This document shows, piece by piece, positions 1-8,161 of a stretch of 15,186 nucleotides of DNA; position 1 is the first letter of the stretch, and each line of letters opens with the position of its first letter. Source of the DNA: an uncultured Acidimicrobiales bacterium (GTDB taxonomy: Bacteria; Actinomycetota; Acidimicrobiia; Acidimicrobiales; Iamiaceae); contig CALANQ010000110.1 of the NCBI GenBank assembly GCA_937926025.1, forward strand, positions 1 through 15,186. Reading direction: 5' to 3'. The notes beneath the pieces were generated by a model. The model was not told the origin of the DNA. It ran no database searches and was given only the letters and a program-made list of their open reading frames with translations. The translations under genes and the position numbers were made by a program.

Positions 1-312
1 GCGGAGGAAGTTGATGACCGACACGCCGGGGATGGCCTGCGGGTACTGGAAGGCCAGGAACAGGCCGCTCCTGCCGCGGTCGTCGGGGCCCCAGTCGGTG
101 ATGTCGTCGCCCTTGAAGCGGATGGTGCCCGAGGTGATCTCGTACTCGGGGCTGCCGAGCAGGGCGCTGGCCAGCGTGGACTTGCCGGATCCGTTGGGTC
201 CCATCAGGGCGTGGATCTCGCCGACGCCGATGCTGAGGCTGACGCCCCGGAGGATCTCGTTGCCGTCGGCGCTGACGTGCAGGTCCTCGATCTCGAAGAG
301 GGGCGTGGTCAT
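1..312 (-). CDS. sufC: Fe-S cluster assembly ATPase SufC, 5' part (cut by window edge)
   Basis: The minus strand encodes 104 residues from an ATG at 312 that run off the left edge, so about 150 residues should be missing. SufC is the soluble ABC-type ATPase that works with SufB and SufD to build Fe-S clusters in the cytoplasm. Visible motifs are the Walker A loop GPNGSGKST at about residues 38-46 and a Q-loop region FQYPQAIPGV at about 88-97, with the wording typical of SufC rather than of importer ATPases. The signature motif and Walker B lie outside the window. There is no Shine-Dalgarno sequence. Instead a TACACT box sits exactly 7 nt before the ATG, as in leaderless actinobacterial genes. 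It is the first gene of its transcript, divergent from msrAB; in the usual actinobacterial suf order sufB and sufD come before sufC, so their absence upstream is odd. Confidence 0.93.
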   Translation of the reverse strand, partial: MTTPLFEIEDLHVSADGNEILRGVSLSIGVGEIHALMGPNGSGKSTLASALLGSPEYEITSGTIRFKGDDITDWGPDDRGRSGLFLAFQYPQAIPGVSVINFLR

Positions 313-319
313 GGCCCCC

Positions 320-325
320 AGTGTA
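320..325 (-). promoter_or_regulatory. Candidate -10 box of sufC (leaderless type)
   Basis: On the minus strand TACACT (325 to 320) is followed by exactly 7 nt (GGGGGCC) and then the sufC ATG, which puts the expected transcription start on the start codon. A TTACCA at 349-344 lies 18 nt upstream and could be a weak -35 (4 of 6 matches to TTGACA). No Shine-Dalgarno sequence is present, which agrees with leaderless initiation. Confidence 0.5.
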
Positions 326-447
326 TTAGTCCTACGGCGATAGTGGTAATGCCGGGGAGAGAAATCCGACCCGGTCCGCGGTTTCGGAAATCGTTCGCGA
401 TGGACGGGACCAAACCCGCCCGCCACGCTGTTGATGGGTCTGTCCGA

Positions 448-464
448 GACGCCACCGAGGCGTC
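448..464 (+). repeat. Small inverted repeat in the msrAB leader
   Basis: GACGCC (448-453) and GGCGTC (459-464) flank the 5-nt loop ACCGA, about 12 nt before the AGGAGG ribosome-binding site of msrAB. The same stretch carries two copies of CACCGAGG (453-460 and 464-471). It could fold in the mRNA leader or bind a protein, but it is short and may be chance in such GC-rich DNA. The remainder of 313-447 shows no convincing promoter for msrAB. Confidence 0.3.
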
Positions 465-490
465 ACCGAGGTGCCCAGGAGGTACCCCTC

Positions 491-1651
491 ATGCTGTTCA
501 ACCGGAGCAAGCCCGCCATGGTCACGGCCGAGACGGCGCTGCCCGACCACGACGAGCCCACGTTCGACATCAGCGGCGTCCACGCCGTGAACGGCCACTC
601 GATCGTCCCGCCCTGGCCCAAGGGCCACGAGGTCGCCATCTTCGCGATGGGCTGCTTCTGGGGCGCCGAGCGCGTCTTCTGGCGGCTCCCCGGCGTGTTC
701 GCCACCGCGGTCGGCTACGCCGGCGGCTTCACCCGCAACCCCACCTACCAGGAGACCTGCACCGGCCGGACCGGCCACACGGAGGCCGTGCTGGTCGTCT
801 ACGACCCCGAGCAGATCTCCTACCGCCGCCTCCTCGAGGTGTTCTTCACCGAGCACGACCCCACGCAGGTCAACGGGCAGGGCAACGACCACGGCACCCA
901 GTACCGGTCTGCGGTCTACGTGACCACCGACGAGCAGCAGGCCGAGGCCGACTCGGCGTTCGAGGTGTTCGGCAAGGCCCTGGCCGATGCCGGCAAGCGG
1001 CCCATCGCCACCGAGCTGGCCCCCGCCGGCGAGTTCTTCTACGCCGAGGAGTACCACCAGCAGTACCTGCACAAGAACCCGGGCGGCTACTGCGGCCTCC
1101 AGGGCACGGGCGTGGTCTGCCAGCTCCCCGGTCCGCTCGCCGATCTGGGCGTCGACCTCGATGAGGACGTCGCCGCCAAGGTGGCTGACGCCGCGCCCAC
1201 GGCCGACGCGGAGGCCGGGGCGTCCGACGATGACCCCAAGCTGAAGCCGGTGGCGAGCTCCGACCAGGAGTGGCGCGACCGCCTGACACCGGCGCAGTAC
1301 CAGGTGCTGCGCGAGGCCGGCACCGAGCGGGCCTTCACCGGGGCCTACACCGACGTCGAGGACCCCGGCCTCTACCGGTGCATGGCGTGCGGCAACCCGC
1401 TGTACACCAGCGACACCAAGTTCCACTCCGGCAGCGGCTGGCCCTCGTTCACCGAGGCCGTGTCGCCCGACGCCGTGGAGCTCATCGAGGACCACTCCTA
1501 CGGGATGACCCGCACCGAGGTCCGCTGCGCCCGCTGCCACAGCCACCTCGGCCACGTCTTCCCCGACGGGCCTCGGGACCGGGGCGGCCTCCGGTTCTGC
1601 ATGAACAGCTGCGCCCTCGACCTCGACCCCGAGGCCGAACCGGCCACCTGA
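491..1651 (+). CDS. msrAB: Fused peptide-methionine (S)-S/(R)-S-oxide reductase MsrAB
   Basis: This 386-residue protein repairs oxidised methionine: MsrA reduces the S-sulfoxide and MsrB the R-sulfoxide. The ATG at 491 is chosen because AGGAGGT lies 7 nt before it; an in-frame ATG at 431 has no such site. The MsrA domain (about residues 45-210) holds GCFWG with catalytic Cys55 and a C-terminal GGYCG...C segment that supplies resolving cysteines. The MsrB domain (about 250-380) has both zinc pairs, C297-x-x-C300 and C346-x-x-C349, the conserved SGSGWPSF segment, and catalytic Cys370 in RFCMNS. An acidic, Ala-rich linker (about 215-245) joins them. No signal peptide is evident, so it should be cytoplasmic. 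All key residues are present and both halves look active. It is divergent from sufC and ends at a strong hairpin. Confidence 0.97.
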   Translation: MLFNRSKPAMVTAETALPDHDEPTFDISGVHAVNGHSIVPPWPKGHEVAIFAMGCFWGAERVFWRLPGVFATAVGYAGGFTRNPTYQETCTGRTGHTEAVLVVYDPEQISYRRLLEVFFTEHDPTQVNGQGNDHGTQYRSAVYVTTDEQQAEADSAFEVFGKALADAGKRPIATELAPAGEFFYAEEYHQQYLHKNPGGYCGLQGTGVVCQLPGPLADLGVDLDEDVAAKVADAAPTADAEAGASDDDPKLKPVASSDQEWRDRLTPAQYQVLREAGTERAFTGAYTDVEDPGLYRCMACGNPLYTSDTKFHSGSGWPSFTEAVSPDAVELIEDHSYGMTRTEVRCARCHSHLGHVFPDGPRDRGGLRFCMNSCALDLDPEAEPAT

Positions 1652-1658
1652 TCCTGCT

Positions 1659-1695
1659 CGGGTGGGGAGCGGCGTCCGCCGCCGCGCCCCACCCG
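1659..1695. terminator. Bidirectional hairpin terminator between msrAB and the M15 peptidase gene
   Basis: Bases 1659-1674 and 1680-1695 pair over 16 positions with a single mismatch and a 5-nt loop (TCCGC). The hairpin fills the 48-bp gap between two convergent stop codons. There is no T-tract, as is usual for GC-rich actinobacterial terminators, and it could serve both strands. Confidence 0.75.
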
Positions 1696-1699
1696 GCGA

Positions 1700-2203
1700 T
1701 CAGCCGCCCGTGGTGCTCCAGTGCCACGGTTCGGACGGCAGGTTCTTGAAGCCGTACGTGGCGGCGTGCTCGGCGAGCCACCGGTAGCAAGCAGTGCTCC
1801 GGGTCTGGCACGACTCGAAGTCGATTGCCAGGCCCTTCTCGTGCATCGACGTGCCGGGTCTGGCCGTCGGCGGGGTGCACTGGCTCGCCGGCTTCTCGTA
1901 GATGTCGTAGGTGGTGGTGCCGCAGTTGGCCTTGCGGACAGCGATCTGCGATGCCGAGTCCCGGTAGCCGCCGCCGCAGAGCTTCAGCCCGTCTGCTTTG
2001 GCGGCGGCCAGGAGCCGGCGGGTGCTGTTGATGATGGACTCGGCGACCACGATCGAGCGGGTCGACGTGGTGGTGCAGGTGGCCTTCGCCGTCACCGGCG
2101 GGGTGATGGTGGGGGTGTTCGGCTCGCAGGCCGTCAGCCCGATGGCCACCACCAGGGCGGCGGCCAGCAGTGGTGCGCGTCGGCGCGCAGGCGTGCGGTG
2201 CAC
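1700..2203 (-). CDS. Lipoprotein, M15-family (VanY-like) D,D-carboxypeptidase/peptidase
   Basis: The 167-residue product starts at GTG 2203, 7 nt after a strong GGGGAGGA site. It has a lipoprotein signal: an Arg-rich start, a hydrophobic stretch at residues 12-23 and the lipobox LTAC with Cys26, so it should be exported and lipid-anchored on the outer face of the membrane. The zinc-peptidase signature is intact: SxHxxGxAxD at 119-128 (ligands His121 and Asp128) and E-x-W-H at 158-161 (catalytic Glu158, ligand His161). Members of this family cut D-Ala-D-Ala or other bonds in peptidoglycan peptides. Six cysteines follow the lipid Cys (43, 76, 94, 109, 132, 139), suggesting up to three disulfides outside the cell. 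The exact substrate cannot be told from sequence. The gene is convergent with msrAB and stands alone or behind the small gene upstream. Confidence 0.88.
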   Translation of the reverse strand: MHRTPARRRAPLLAAALVVAIGLTACEPNTPTITPPVTAKATCTTTSTRSIVVAESIINSTRRLLAAAKADGLKLCGGGYRDSASQIAVRKANCGTTTYDIYEKPASQCTPPTARPGTSMHEKGLAIDFESCQTRSTACYRWLAEHAATYGFKNLPSEPWHWSTTGG

Positions 2204-2318
2204 GTGGGTTCCTCCCCTTGCAATCGTCCCGCCACGGATGTCGCACCGCACGCATCGGAGCCTCGACCGGCAACCTTGAGCGTCATCGGGCACGACCACC
2301 TGACCGGGGGAGGGGAAC

Positions 2319-2332
2319 CACCCCTGGGGGTG
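2319..2332. repeat. Short inverted repeat in a G-rich intergenic stretch
   Basis: CACCCC (2319-2324) and GGGGTG (2327-2332) form a tight inverted repeat within 2306-2332, a stretch of G runs broken by one C run. It lies in the 214-bp gap (2204-2417) between two minus-strand genes. It might end transcription of the upstream gene or help regulate the peptidase gene. I see nothing else clear in this gap apart from the ribosome-binding site at its left end. Confidence 0.25.
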
Positions 2333-2417
2333 ATGACGCCGGTGTCAGCGAGGGGTACGGTCCCCGCCGTGCAGCGTGTTCCTGGGGAGGGGGACGGGGC
2401 CACCACCCGTCGATGCG

Positions 2418-2822
2418 TCAGCCGTGGTCGCGGAGGTCTTCCTTCCACGTTCGGAAGCGGCTGTGCGACGCGCTGGGGCCGCGGCCGGATCCGCTGCCGT
2501 CGGGGTACAGGTCGAAGGTGAACTGCACGGTCAGGTCATCGGACCGGCAGACCCAGTAGCGGCTGTCCGCGCCGCGGGCCGGCCCCGCCCGCCACAGCAG
2601 CCAGGGTCCGATGCGGCGGAGGTACCGGGCCACCGACCCGGTGGTCGGCTCCGGCAGGTCGTCGGCCACCGACAGCAGTTCGGCGGGCGCCTCGATCCAG
2701 GCCGTTGCCGGGATCGACCGGTCCCGGGTCGGCGTGTCCGGCAGGTCGTCGGTGTGGATCGGTCGGTCGTCGATCGGGCGCTGCTCGGCCGGCGTCGGCG
2801 TGACCTCCCGTGGTTCGCTCAC
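2418..2822 (-). CDS. Hypothetical protein, 134 residues
   Basis: I do not recognise this family. The start GTG at 2822 is preferred because GAGG lies 8-9 nt before it; a longer start at GTG 2867 would place the operator-like palindrome inside the gene. The first 45 residues or so are rich in Pro, Asp, Thr and Arg and look disordered. The C-terminal part (about 60-134) looks folded, with aromatic and hydrophobic residues alternating (for example RYLRRIGPWLLWRAG and LTVQFTFDLYPDG), which may form beta strands. There is a single Cys, and no signal peptide or membrane helix. It is divergent from the regulator at 2935, so the two may share a control region. Coding preference is good for this frame, but a function cannot be proposed. 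Confidence 0.6.
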   Translation of the reverse strand: MSEPREVTPTPAEQRPIDDRPIHTDDLPDTPTRDRSIPATAWIEAPAELLSVADDLPEPTTGSVARYLRRIGPWLLWRAGPARGADSRYWVCRSDDLTVQFTFDLYPDGSGSGRGPSASHSRFRTWKEDLRDHG

Positions 2823-2846
2823 CCGTCGATCCTCGCACGTGCCGCA

Positions 2847-2869
2847 CCGTGTCCCGTTCTGGGACACGG
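2847..2869. promoter_or_regulatory. Perfect inverted repeat, likely operator of the AcoR-like regulator
   Basis: CCGTGTCCC and GGGACACGG (9-bp perfect arms, 5-nt spacer GTTCT) lie between the divergent genes at 2822 and 2935. The dyad sits just upstream of a weak promoter for the regulator (AGGACA at 2871-2876, 18 nt, TAGCCT at 2895-2900), a usual place for an activator site. A further GGACAC half site follows at 2872-2877. A related dyad lies before the aldehyde dehydrogenase gene. That the neighbouring regulator binds here is inference. Confidence 0.55.
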
Positions 2870-2870
2870 C

Positions 2871-2900
2871 AGGACACTGCGGCCCGGATCGCCGTAGCCT
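2871..2900 (+). promoter_or_regulatory. Candidate promoter of the AcoR-like regulator
   Basis: AGGACA (2871-2876) matches 4 of 6 positions of TTGACA, and TAGCCT (2895-2900) fits the actinobacterial TAnnnT form, with an 18-nt spacer. The predicted start near 2907 would leave a leader of about 28 nt containing the AGGGGG site at 2924-2929. Sequence match only. Confidence 0.35.
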
Positions 2901-2934
2901 GTGGCTGTCGTCACGTCATCGCCAGGGGGCACGC

Positions 2935-4677
2935 GTGGGCACAGGGACACGATCGGAGCCGGCGGCGGCACCTCGCCCGGAGATCGCCGCGTCCTGGGAC
3001 CGGTCGTCGCGCTCGGGCGTGCACGGCGACCGGCTGGCCGTGGCCCAGGCTCCCGGTGCCGATCCGCGGGGTCGGCTGACCAGCCTGGCCGCTCCCGTGC
3101 TGGACCGGCTGAGCGGCACGCTCTCGGACACGCGGGCCACGGTGGTGCTCACCGATGCCCATGCCGCCATCCTGGATCGCCGGGCGGGATCGAGCCGCCT
3201 GCACGATCTGCTCGATGATCTGGGCATCGTCCCCGGCTACTCCTACGCCGAGGACGTGGTCGGCACCAACGGCATGGGCACCGCCGCCGAGGAGCGCCGA
3301 GCCGTCCGGGTCGTCGGCGAGGAGCACTACAACGAGGCGCTCCGCCCGCTGACCTGCGTCGGCGTGCCCATCGAGCACCCGATCACCGGCCGGCTCGAGG
3401 GCGTGCTGGACCTGACCTGCTTCAACGAGGACGCCGGTCCGTGGATGAGCCCGCTGGTGGCCGAGGCGGTGGCCGGCGTGCGGGCGCTGCTGGAGGCGCA
3501 GGCCACCGCGGGGGAGCGGGCCCTGCTGGCCGCGTTCCTCCGGGCGTCCCAGCGCGGGTCCGACGCGATCGTGACGCTGAACGACTCGTTCGTCCTGACC
3601 AACCCGGCCGCGGCCCGCCTCCTGGACGGCGCCGACCACGCACCCCTCTGGGAGATCGGGGCCGACGCCGTGTCCGCCCGGACCATGCCGGTGCACGAGC
3701 TGGAGCTGTCCGGAGGGACGCTGGTACGGGCCTCCTTCGAGGTGGTGGAGCTGGGCGACAAGGCCGTCGGCGCCGTGGTCCGCCTCGCCGAGGCCGGTCC
3801 GACCTCCACGCCGAACCGGAACCGCAAGCGGTCCCTCGGGCCGTCGACCCCGGCCGAGGCCACCACCGGTCCCCGGACGGTCACCGGCCGCCTCGTGGCC
3901 GAGGTGCGGGCGGCGGTGGAGTCCGGCGAGCCCACGCTGGTCCGCGGGCCGGCGGGTGCCGGCAAGTTCACCGTGGCCCGCCTCGCGCTCAGCGAGGACC
4001 ACCCGGTCGTGTTCGACGCCGGCCGGGCCGTCATCGACGGGCCGAGGGCCTGGCTCCAGGAGATCGAGGCGACGCTGGGCGACGGGCGGGCGGTCATCAT
4101 CCGCCACGTCGACGTGCTGGCCGCCGATGCCGCTGCCGGGCTGGCCGCGGTGCTCGACGCGGCGCCGGCCGCCGCCCGCGTCGTGGCCACCGCAGCCGAG
4201 GATGCGGCGTCGGCACCGATCGGGGCGGCCCAGTCCCTCGCCGACCGGTTCGGGCACCTCGCTCAGGTCCCGTCGCTGGCCCGGCGCGCCGACGAGCTGC
4301 CCGCCCTGGTGCGCGCCATGGTCGGCCGCCTGGTCCCCACCGGCTCCCTCCGGGTCGCCCCCGAGGTGGTGCAGGCGCTCGGTCGGGTGGACCTGCCCGG
4401 CAACCTGCGCCAGCTGGAGTCGGTGCTGCACCGCATCGCCGTCGAGCGCCGCTCGGGCACCGTCACCCTCGACGACCTGCCGCCCGAGGTCCGCGCCGCC
4501 ACCCACCGCCCGCACCTCACGGCGATGGAGCAGCACGAGTGCGAGGCGATCGCCAAGGCCCTGTCCGATGCCGACGGCAACAAGCTCGTCGCCGCCAAGG
4601 CGCTGGGCATCTCCCGTTCGACGCTGTACCGCAAGCTCGACGCCTACGGCCTCCAACTCGACCGCCGCACCTGGTAG
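2935..4677 (+). CDS. AcoR-like transcriptional regulator: GAF, degenerate AAA+ and Fis-type HTH
   Basis: The 580-residue protein starts at GTG 2935 after AGGGGG with a 5-nt gap; the open frame continues further upstream but without a start that fits. The N-terminus EIAASWDRSSRSGV (16-29) is the typical opening of AcoR-type regulators, followed by a GAF sensor domain (about 50-190). A reduced AAA+ region starts with the Walker A loop GPAGAGKFT (338-346), but no GAFTGA loop for contact with sigma-54 can be seen and the Walker B segment reads VIIRHVDVL without the usual Asp-Glu pair. A LPGNLRQL segment matches the end of the AAA+ domain. A Fis-type HTH lies at about 535-577 (ISRSTLYRKL). It probably senses an aldehyde or alcohol-related signal and controls the dehydrogenase gene 134 bp downstream, working with ordinary sigma factors. 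The ligand is unknown. Confidence 0.88.
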   Translation: MGTGTRSEPAAAPRPEIAASWDRSSRSGVHGDRLAVAQAPGADPRGRLTSLAAPVLDRLSGTLSDTRATVVLTDAHAAILDRRAGSSRLHDLLDDLGIVPGYSYAEDVVGTNGMGTAAEERRAVRVVGEEHYNEALRPLTCVGVPIEHPITGRLEGVLDLTCFNEDAGPWMSPLVAEAVAGVRALLEAQATAGERALLAAFLRASQRGSDAIVTLNDSFVLTNPAAARLLDGADHAPLWEIGADAVSARTMPVHELELSGGTLVRASFEVVELGDKAVGAVVRLAEAGPTSTPNRNRKRSLGPSTPAEATTGPRTVTGRLVAEVRAAVESGEPTLVRGPAGAGKFTVARLALSEDHPVVFDAGRAVIDGPRAWLQEIEATLGDGRAVIIRHVDVLAADAAAGLAAVLDAAPAAARVVATAAEDAASAPIGAAQSLADRFGHLAQVPSLARRADELPALVRAMVGRLVPTGSLRVAPEVVQALGRVDLPGNLRQLESVLHRIAVERRSGTVTLDDLPPEVRAATHRPHLTAMEQHECEAIAKALSDADGNKLVAAKALGISRSTLYRKLDAYGLQLDRRTW

Positions 4678-4714
4678 CCCGCACGACGGCGACCGTCTCG
4701 CGCCATCCGGCGCT

Positions 4715-4731
4715 GTGTCACATCGGGACAC
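4715..4731. promoter_or_regulatory. Second GTGTC/GACAC dyad, candidate operator of the aldehyde dehydrogenase operon
   Basis: GTGTC (4715-4719) and GACAC (4727-4731), separated by 7 nt, lie about 80 bp before the dehydrogenase ATG. The half sites match those of the palindrome at 2847-2869, where the same cores are 9 nt apart. A GGACACTG copy follows at 4752-4759, as GGACACTG also follows the first dyad (2872-2879). No convincing -10 box is visible downstream. The 2-nt difference in spacing weakens the case for an identical site. Confidence 0.4.
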
Positions 4732-4811
4732 CCGTGCGACGAGGGGCAGGCGGACACTGACCTCATCAACAGGGGCGTGCGCGCGGCGCACGGATCGATG
4801 AGGAGACGTCC

Positions 4812-6335
<1,524 letters not shown>

Positions 6336-6366
6336 CCGGCCCCCCAGGCACAGGAAGGAGCTCGAC

Positions 6367-6792
6367 GTGGCTGCAGCCCCCACCCCTGCCGGCCAGGTCG
6401 TCGAGCGCGTGGCGTTCACGGCTGAGGCGGCGGACCTGGTCCGCCGCCTCACCGCGATCCACGGCCCGGTGATGTTCCACCAGTCCGGCGGCTGCTGCGA
6501 CGGGTCGTCACCCATGTGCTACCCGAACGGCGACTTCATCGTCGGCCACGGCGACGTGCGGCTCGGCCTGATCGCCATCGAGGGCCTCGACCAGCCGGTC
6601 GGGTTCTGGATGAGCGAATCGCAGTTCGAGTACTGGCAGCACACCCACCTGACCATCGACGTGGTCGACGGGCGGGGCGGCGGCTTCTCGCTGGAGACGC
6701 CCGAGGGCAAGCGGTTCCTCACCCGCTCCCGCCTCTTCACCGACGACGAGCACCCCCGCCGCGCTCCCACCGTGCGCGGCGACGAGGTCTAG
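6367..6792 (+). CDS. DUF779 family protein, aldehyde dehydrogenase partner
   Basis: A 141-residue protein starting at GTG 6367, 6 nt after GGAAGGAG. It matches the DUF779 family (COG3564) through the segment HQSGGCCDGSSPMCYP at residues 38-53. The three clustered cysteines (43, 44, 51) and His38 could bind a metal or form a redox site; that is inference. The second half, with FWMSESQFEYWQHTHLTIDVVDGRGGGFSLE, is also typical. Members are repeatedly found next to aldehyde dehydrogenases of the type encoded 31 bp upstream, so it is probably in the same operon and may help that enzyme, but no biochemical role is established to my knowledge. No signal peptide or membrane helix. It ends 9 bp from the convergent hydrolase gene, with no room for a clear terminator. 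Confidence 0.88.
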   Translation: MAAAPTPAGQVVERVAFTAEAADLVRRLTAIHGPVMFHQSGGCCDGSSPMCYPNGDFIVGHGDVRLGLIAIEGLDQPVGFWMSESQFEYWQHTHLTIDVVDGRGGGFSLETPEGKRFLTRSRLFTDDEHPRRAPTVRGDEV

Positions 6793-6801
6793 CTCACGGC
6801 G

Positions 6802-7410
6802 CTACCAGCCGCGGTCGTTCCACTCCTGGAGGTGGGGTCGCTCGGTCCCGATGGTGGTGGCGTCGCCGTGGCCGGGGAGGACGATGGGGTCGGCGTCGAG
6901 CGGGGTGAACAGCCGCTCGTCGAGGGACCGGATGATGGTGGGGAAGTGGCCGCCGAACTTGGTGGTGCCGGGCCCGCCGGGGAAGAGCGTGTCGCCGCTG
7001 AAGAGGACCGGCTTGTCGGTGAGCTTGAAGCACATGGACCCCGGCGTGTGGCCGGGCGTGTGGATGGTCTCGAGGCGGAGGCGGCCGACCTGGATCACCG
7101 AGTCGTCCTCCAGGATCTGGTCGTAGCTGGGCAGCATCGACGCGTCCTCGGCCGTGACGTGGACGGAGTAGCCGGCGTCGCGCATCTGGGGGACGGCCTG
7201 GATGTGGTCGGGGTGGCCGTGGGTCTCCAGCACCTCGCGCACCCCGAGGCGGCCGCTCAGCTCCAGCAGCTGCTCGTGCTCGTCGGCGGCGTCGAGCAGG
7301 ACGGCGTCGCCGGTTTCGCGGCAGCGCAGGACGTAGACGTTGTTGTCCATCGGGCCGACCACGACCTTGTGGATCTCGGCATCGGTGTCCGACCAGATGA
7401 GGGTGCTCAT
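6802..7410 (-). CDS. Metallo-beta-lactamase-fold hydrolase (glyoxalase II-like)
   Basis: The 202-residue product starts at ATG 7410. All metal ligands of the fold are visible: HxHxDH at 64-69 (THGHPDH), His121 in HTPGHTPGS, Asp140 in FSGDTLF and His181 in LPGHGD. With two complete metal sites it should be an active hydrolase of a thioester or other ester. The length and the short C-terminal part are closer to small actinobacterial glyoxalase II-like proteins than to full hydroxyacylglutathione hydrolases, so glutathione need not be the thiol. No signal peptide, hence cytoplasmic. CAGACT lies exactly 7 nt before the ATG, so the mRNA may be leaderless, but the gene also follows vapC on the same strand after only 41 bp and could be read through from there. 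Substrate unknown. Confidence 0.88.
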   Translation of the reverse strand: MSTLIWSDTDAEIHKVVVGPMDNNVYVLRCRETGDAVLLDAADEHEQLLELSGRLGVREVLETHGHPDHIQAVPQMRDAGYSVHVTAEDASMLPSYDQILEDDSVIQVGRLRLETIHTPGHTPGSMCFKLTDKPVLFSGDTLFPGGPGTTKFGGHFPTIIRSLDERLFTPLDADPIVLPGHGDATTIGTERPHLQEWNDRGW

Positions 7411-7451
7411 GGGCGCCAGTCTGCCCCGGTCCGGCCCGGTCGCGTGCGGGT

Positions 7452-7856
7452 CTAGGTGGACACGACGTCGAACCCGAGGGCGAGGGCGACCGGGATCTGG
7501 CGGGGGTCGAAGGTGAGGAAGGTGGTGGGCCGGGGGAGGCGGTCGGCGGCAGCCAGGTGCAGGGCGTCGACGGTGCGCAGCGGCTGCTCCCGCGTGAGCT
7601 CGGCGGCCCGGTCCAGGCAGCGCTGGTCGACGGGGACGACGTGGATGCGCTCCCAGTCGTCGCGCAGGGCCCGGCGCACGCGGTCGCCGTCGGTAGGGAT
7701 GTCGCAGACGCGGTCCACCATGCCGAGCGCCTCGGTCTGGGCCAGGGCGGACGCGCACCACACCGGGTCGGCCGCCATGGCGTCGAGCACCACCTGCCGG
7801 TGCGGGCCCGAGAGGTAGCGGCCGAGCAGGGCCGAGGTGTCCAGGGCGAGCGTCAC
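7452..7856 (-). CDS. vapC: PIN-domain ribonuclease toxin, VapC type
   Basis: A 134-residue PIN-domain protein, the usual VapC length. Toxins of this type cut specific RNAs, often tRNAs or rRNA, when their antitoxin is lost. The acidic metal-binding set is present: Asp6 (LALDTSALL), Glu42 (AQTEALGM), Asp97 (TVDALHLAAA) and Asp117 (FLTFDPRQ), so it should be active. The start is GTG at 7856, which overlaps the antitoxin stop codon as GTGA, so translation of the two is coupled. The gene continues the open frame upstream to 8234, but that extension is only the antitoxin region read in another frame. The metal-dependent hydrolase gene follows 41 bp downstream on the same strand and is probably unrelated to toxin function. 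RNA target unknown. Confidence 0.92.
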   Translation of the reverse strand: MTLALDTSALLGRYLSGPHRQVVLDAMAADPVWCASALAQTEALGMVDRVCDIPTDGDRVRRALRDDWERIHVVPVDQRCLDRAAELTREQPLRTVDALHLAAADRLPRPTTFLTFDPRQIPVALALGFDVVST

Positions 7857-8155
7857 GCGCCGCGCACCTCCCGCAGGGCCCGGTCGAGCCGGCCGCCCGT
7901 CCACGTGTCGATGCGGGTGTCGGGGTCGGTGGGGCGGTCGCCGCGGCGGGCCGGTTCGATCAGGCCCCGGGCGGCCAGGTCGTCGATGGTGACCTGCTGG
8001 TCTGCCGGCTCCACCGGGCCGAGCTGCGCCACCGGCCGCCCGGCGATGGTGATGACGATCCGCTCGCCGCTGCCCGCCCGCCGGACCAGCGTGGTGAGCC
8101 GGCCGCGCAGGTCGCGGATGCCCAGCCGCTGGTCGTCCCGGTCGCGCTCGTCCAC
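7853..8155 (-). CDS. Phd/YefM-like antitoxin of the VapC toxin
   Basis: This 100-residue protein from GTG 8155 has an N-terminal fold of the prevent-host-death type: GIRDLRGRLTTLVRRAGSGE (12-31) followed by IVITIAGRPVAQLGPVEP (33-50), which normally binds DNA as a dimer. The C-terminal half (51-100) is rich in Asp, Arg and Pro and should wrap the toxin and block its active site. It lies directly before vapC and overlaps it by 4 nt. There is no Shine-Dalgarno sequence; TACACT ends 6 nt before the GTG, so the mRNA probably begins at or next to the start codon. A 20-bp perfect palindrome covers that box, which fits autorepression by the antitoxin-toxin complex. A longer start at ATG 8215 would put the palindrome inside the gene and is less likely. 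Confidence 0.88.
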   Translation of the reverse strand: MDERDRDDQRLGIRDLRGRLTTLVRRAGSGERIVITIAGRPVAQLGPVEPADQQVTIDDLAARGLIEPARRGDRPTDPDTRIDTWTGGRLDRALREVRGA

Positions 8156-8161
8156 GCCTTG

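Noticed and set aside
431..490. Upstream in-frame ATG giving a 20-residue longer MsrAB
   Set aside because: No ribosome-binding site before 431, whereas AGGAGGT lies 7 nt before ATG 491; the extra residues match no MsrA segment.
2306..2356. G-rich stretch as a possible G-quadruplex
   Set aside because: Four G runs exist but loops are long and a C run inside would pair with them instead; not distinctive in DNA of this GC content.
2611..2934. Upstream extension of the regulator's open frame
   Set aside because: It overlaps the divergent small gene and the promoter/operator region; AcoR-type proteins begin close to the ASW motif, which fits GTG 2935.
2911..4791. Long open frame on the minus strand opposite the AcoR-like regulator
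   Set aside because: It is the complement of a clear GAF/AAA+/HTH gene; its translation is rich in Gly, Arg and His with no domain pattern, as expected from GC-rich antisense frames.
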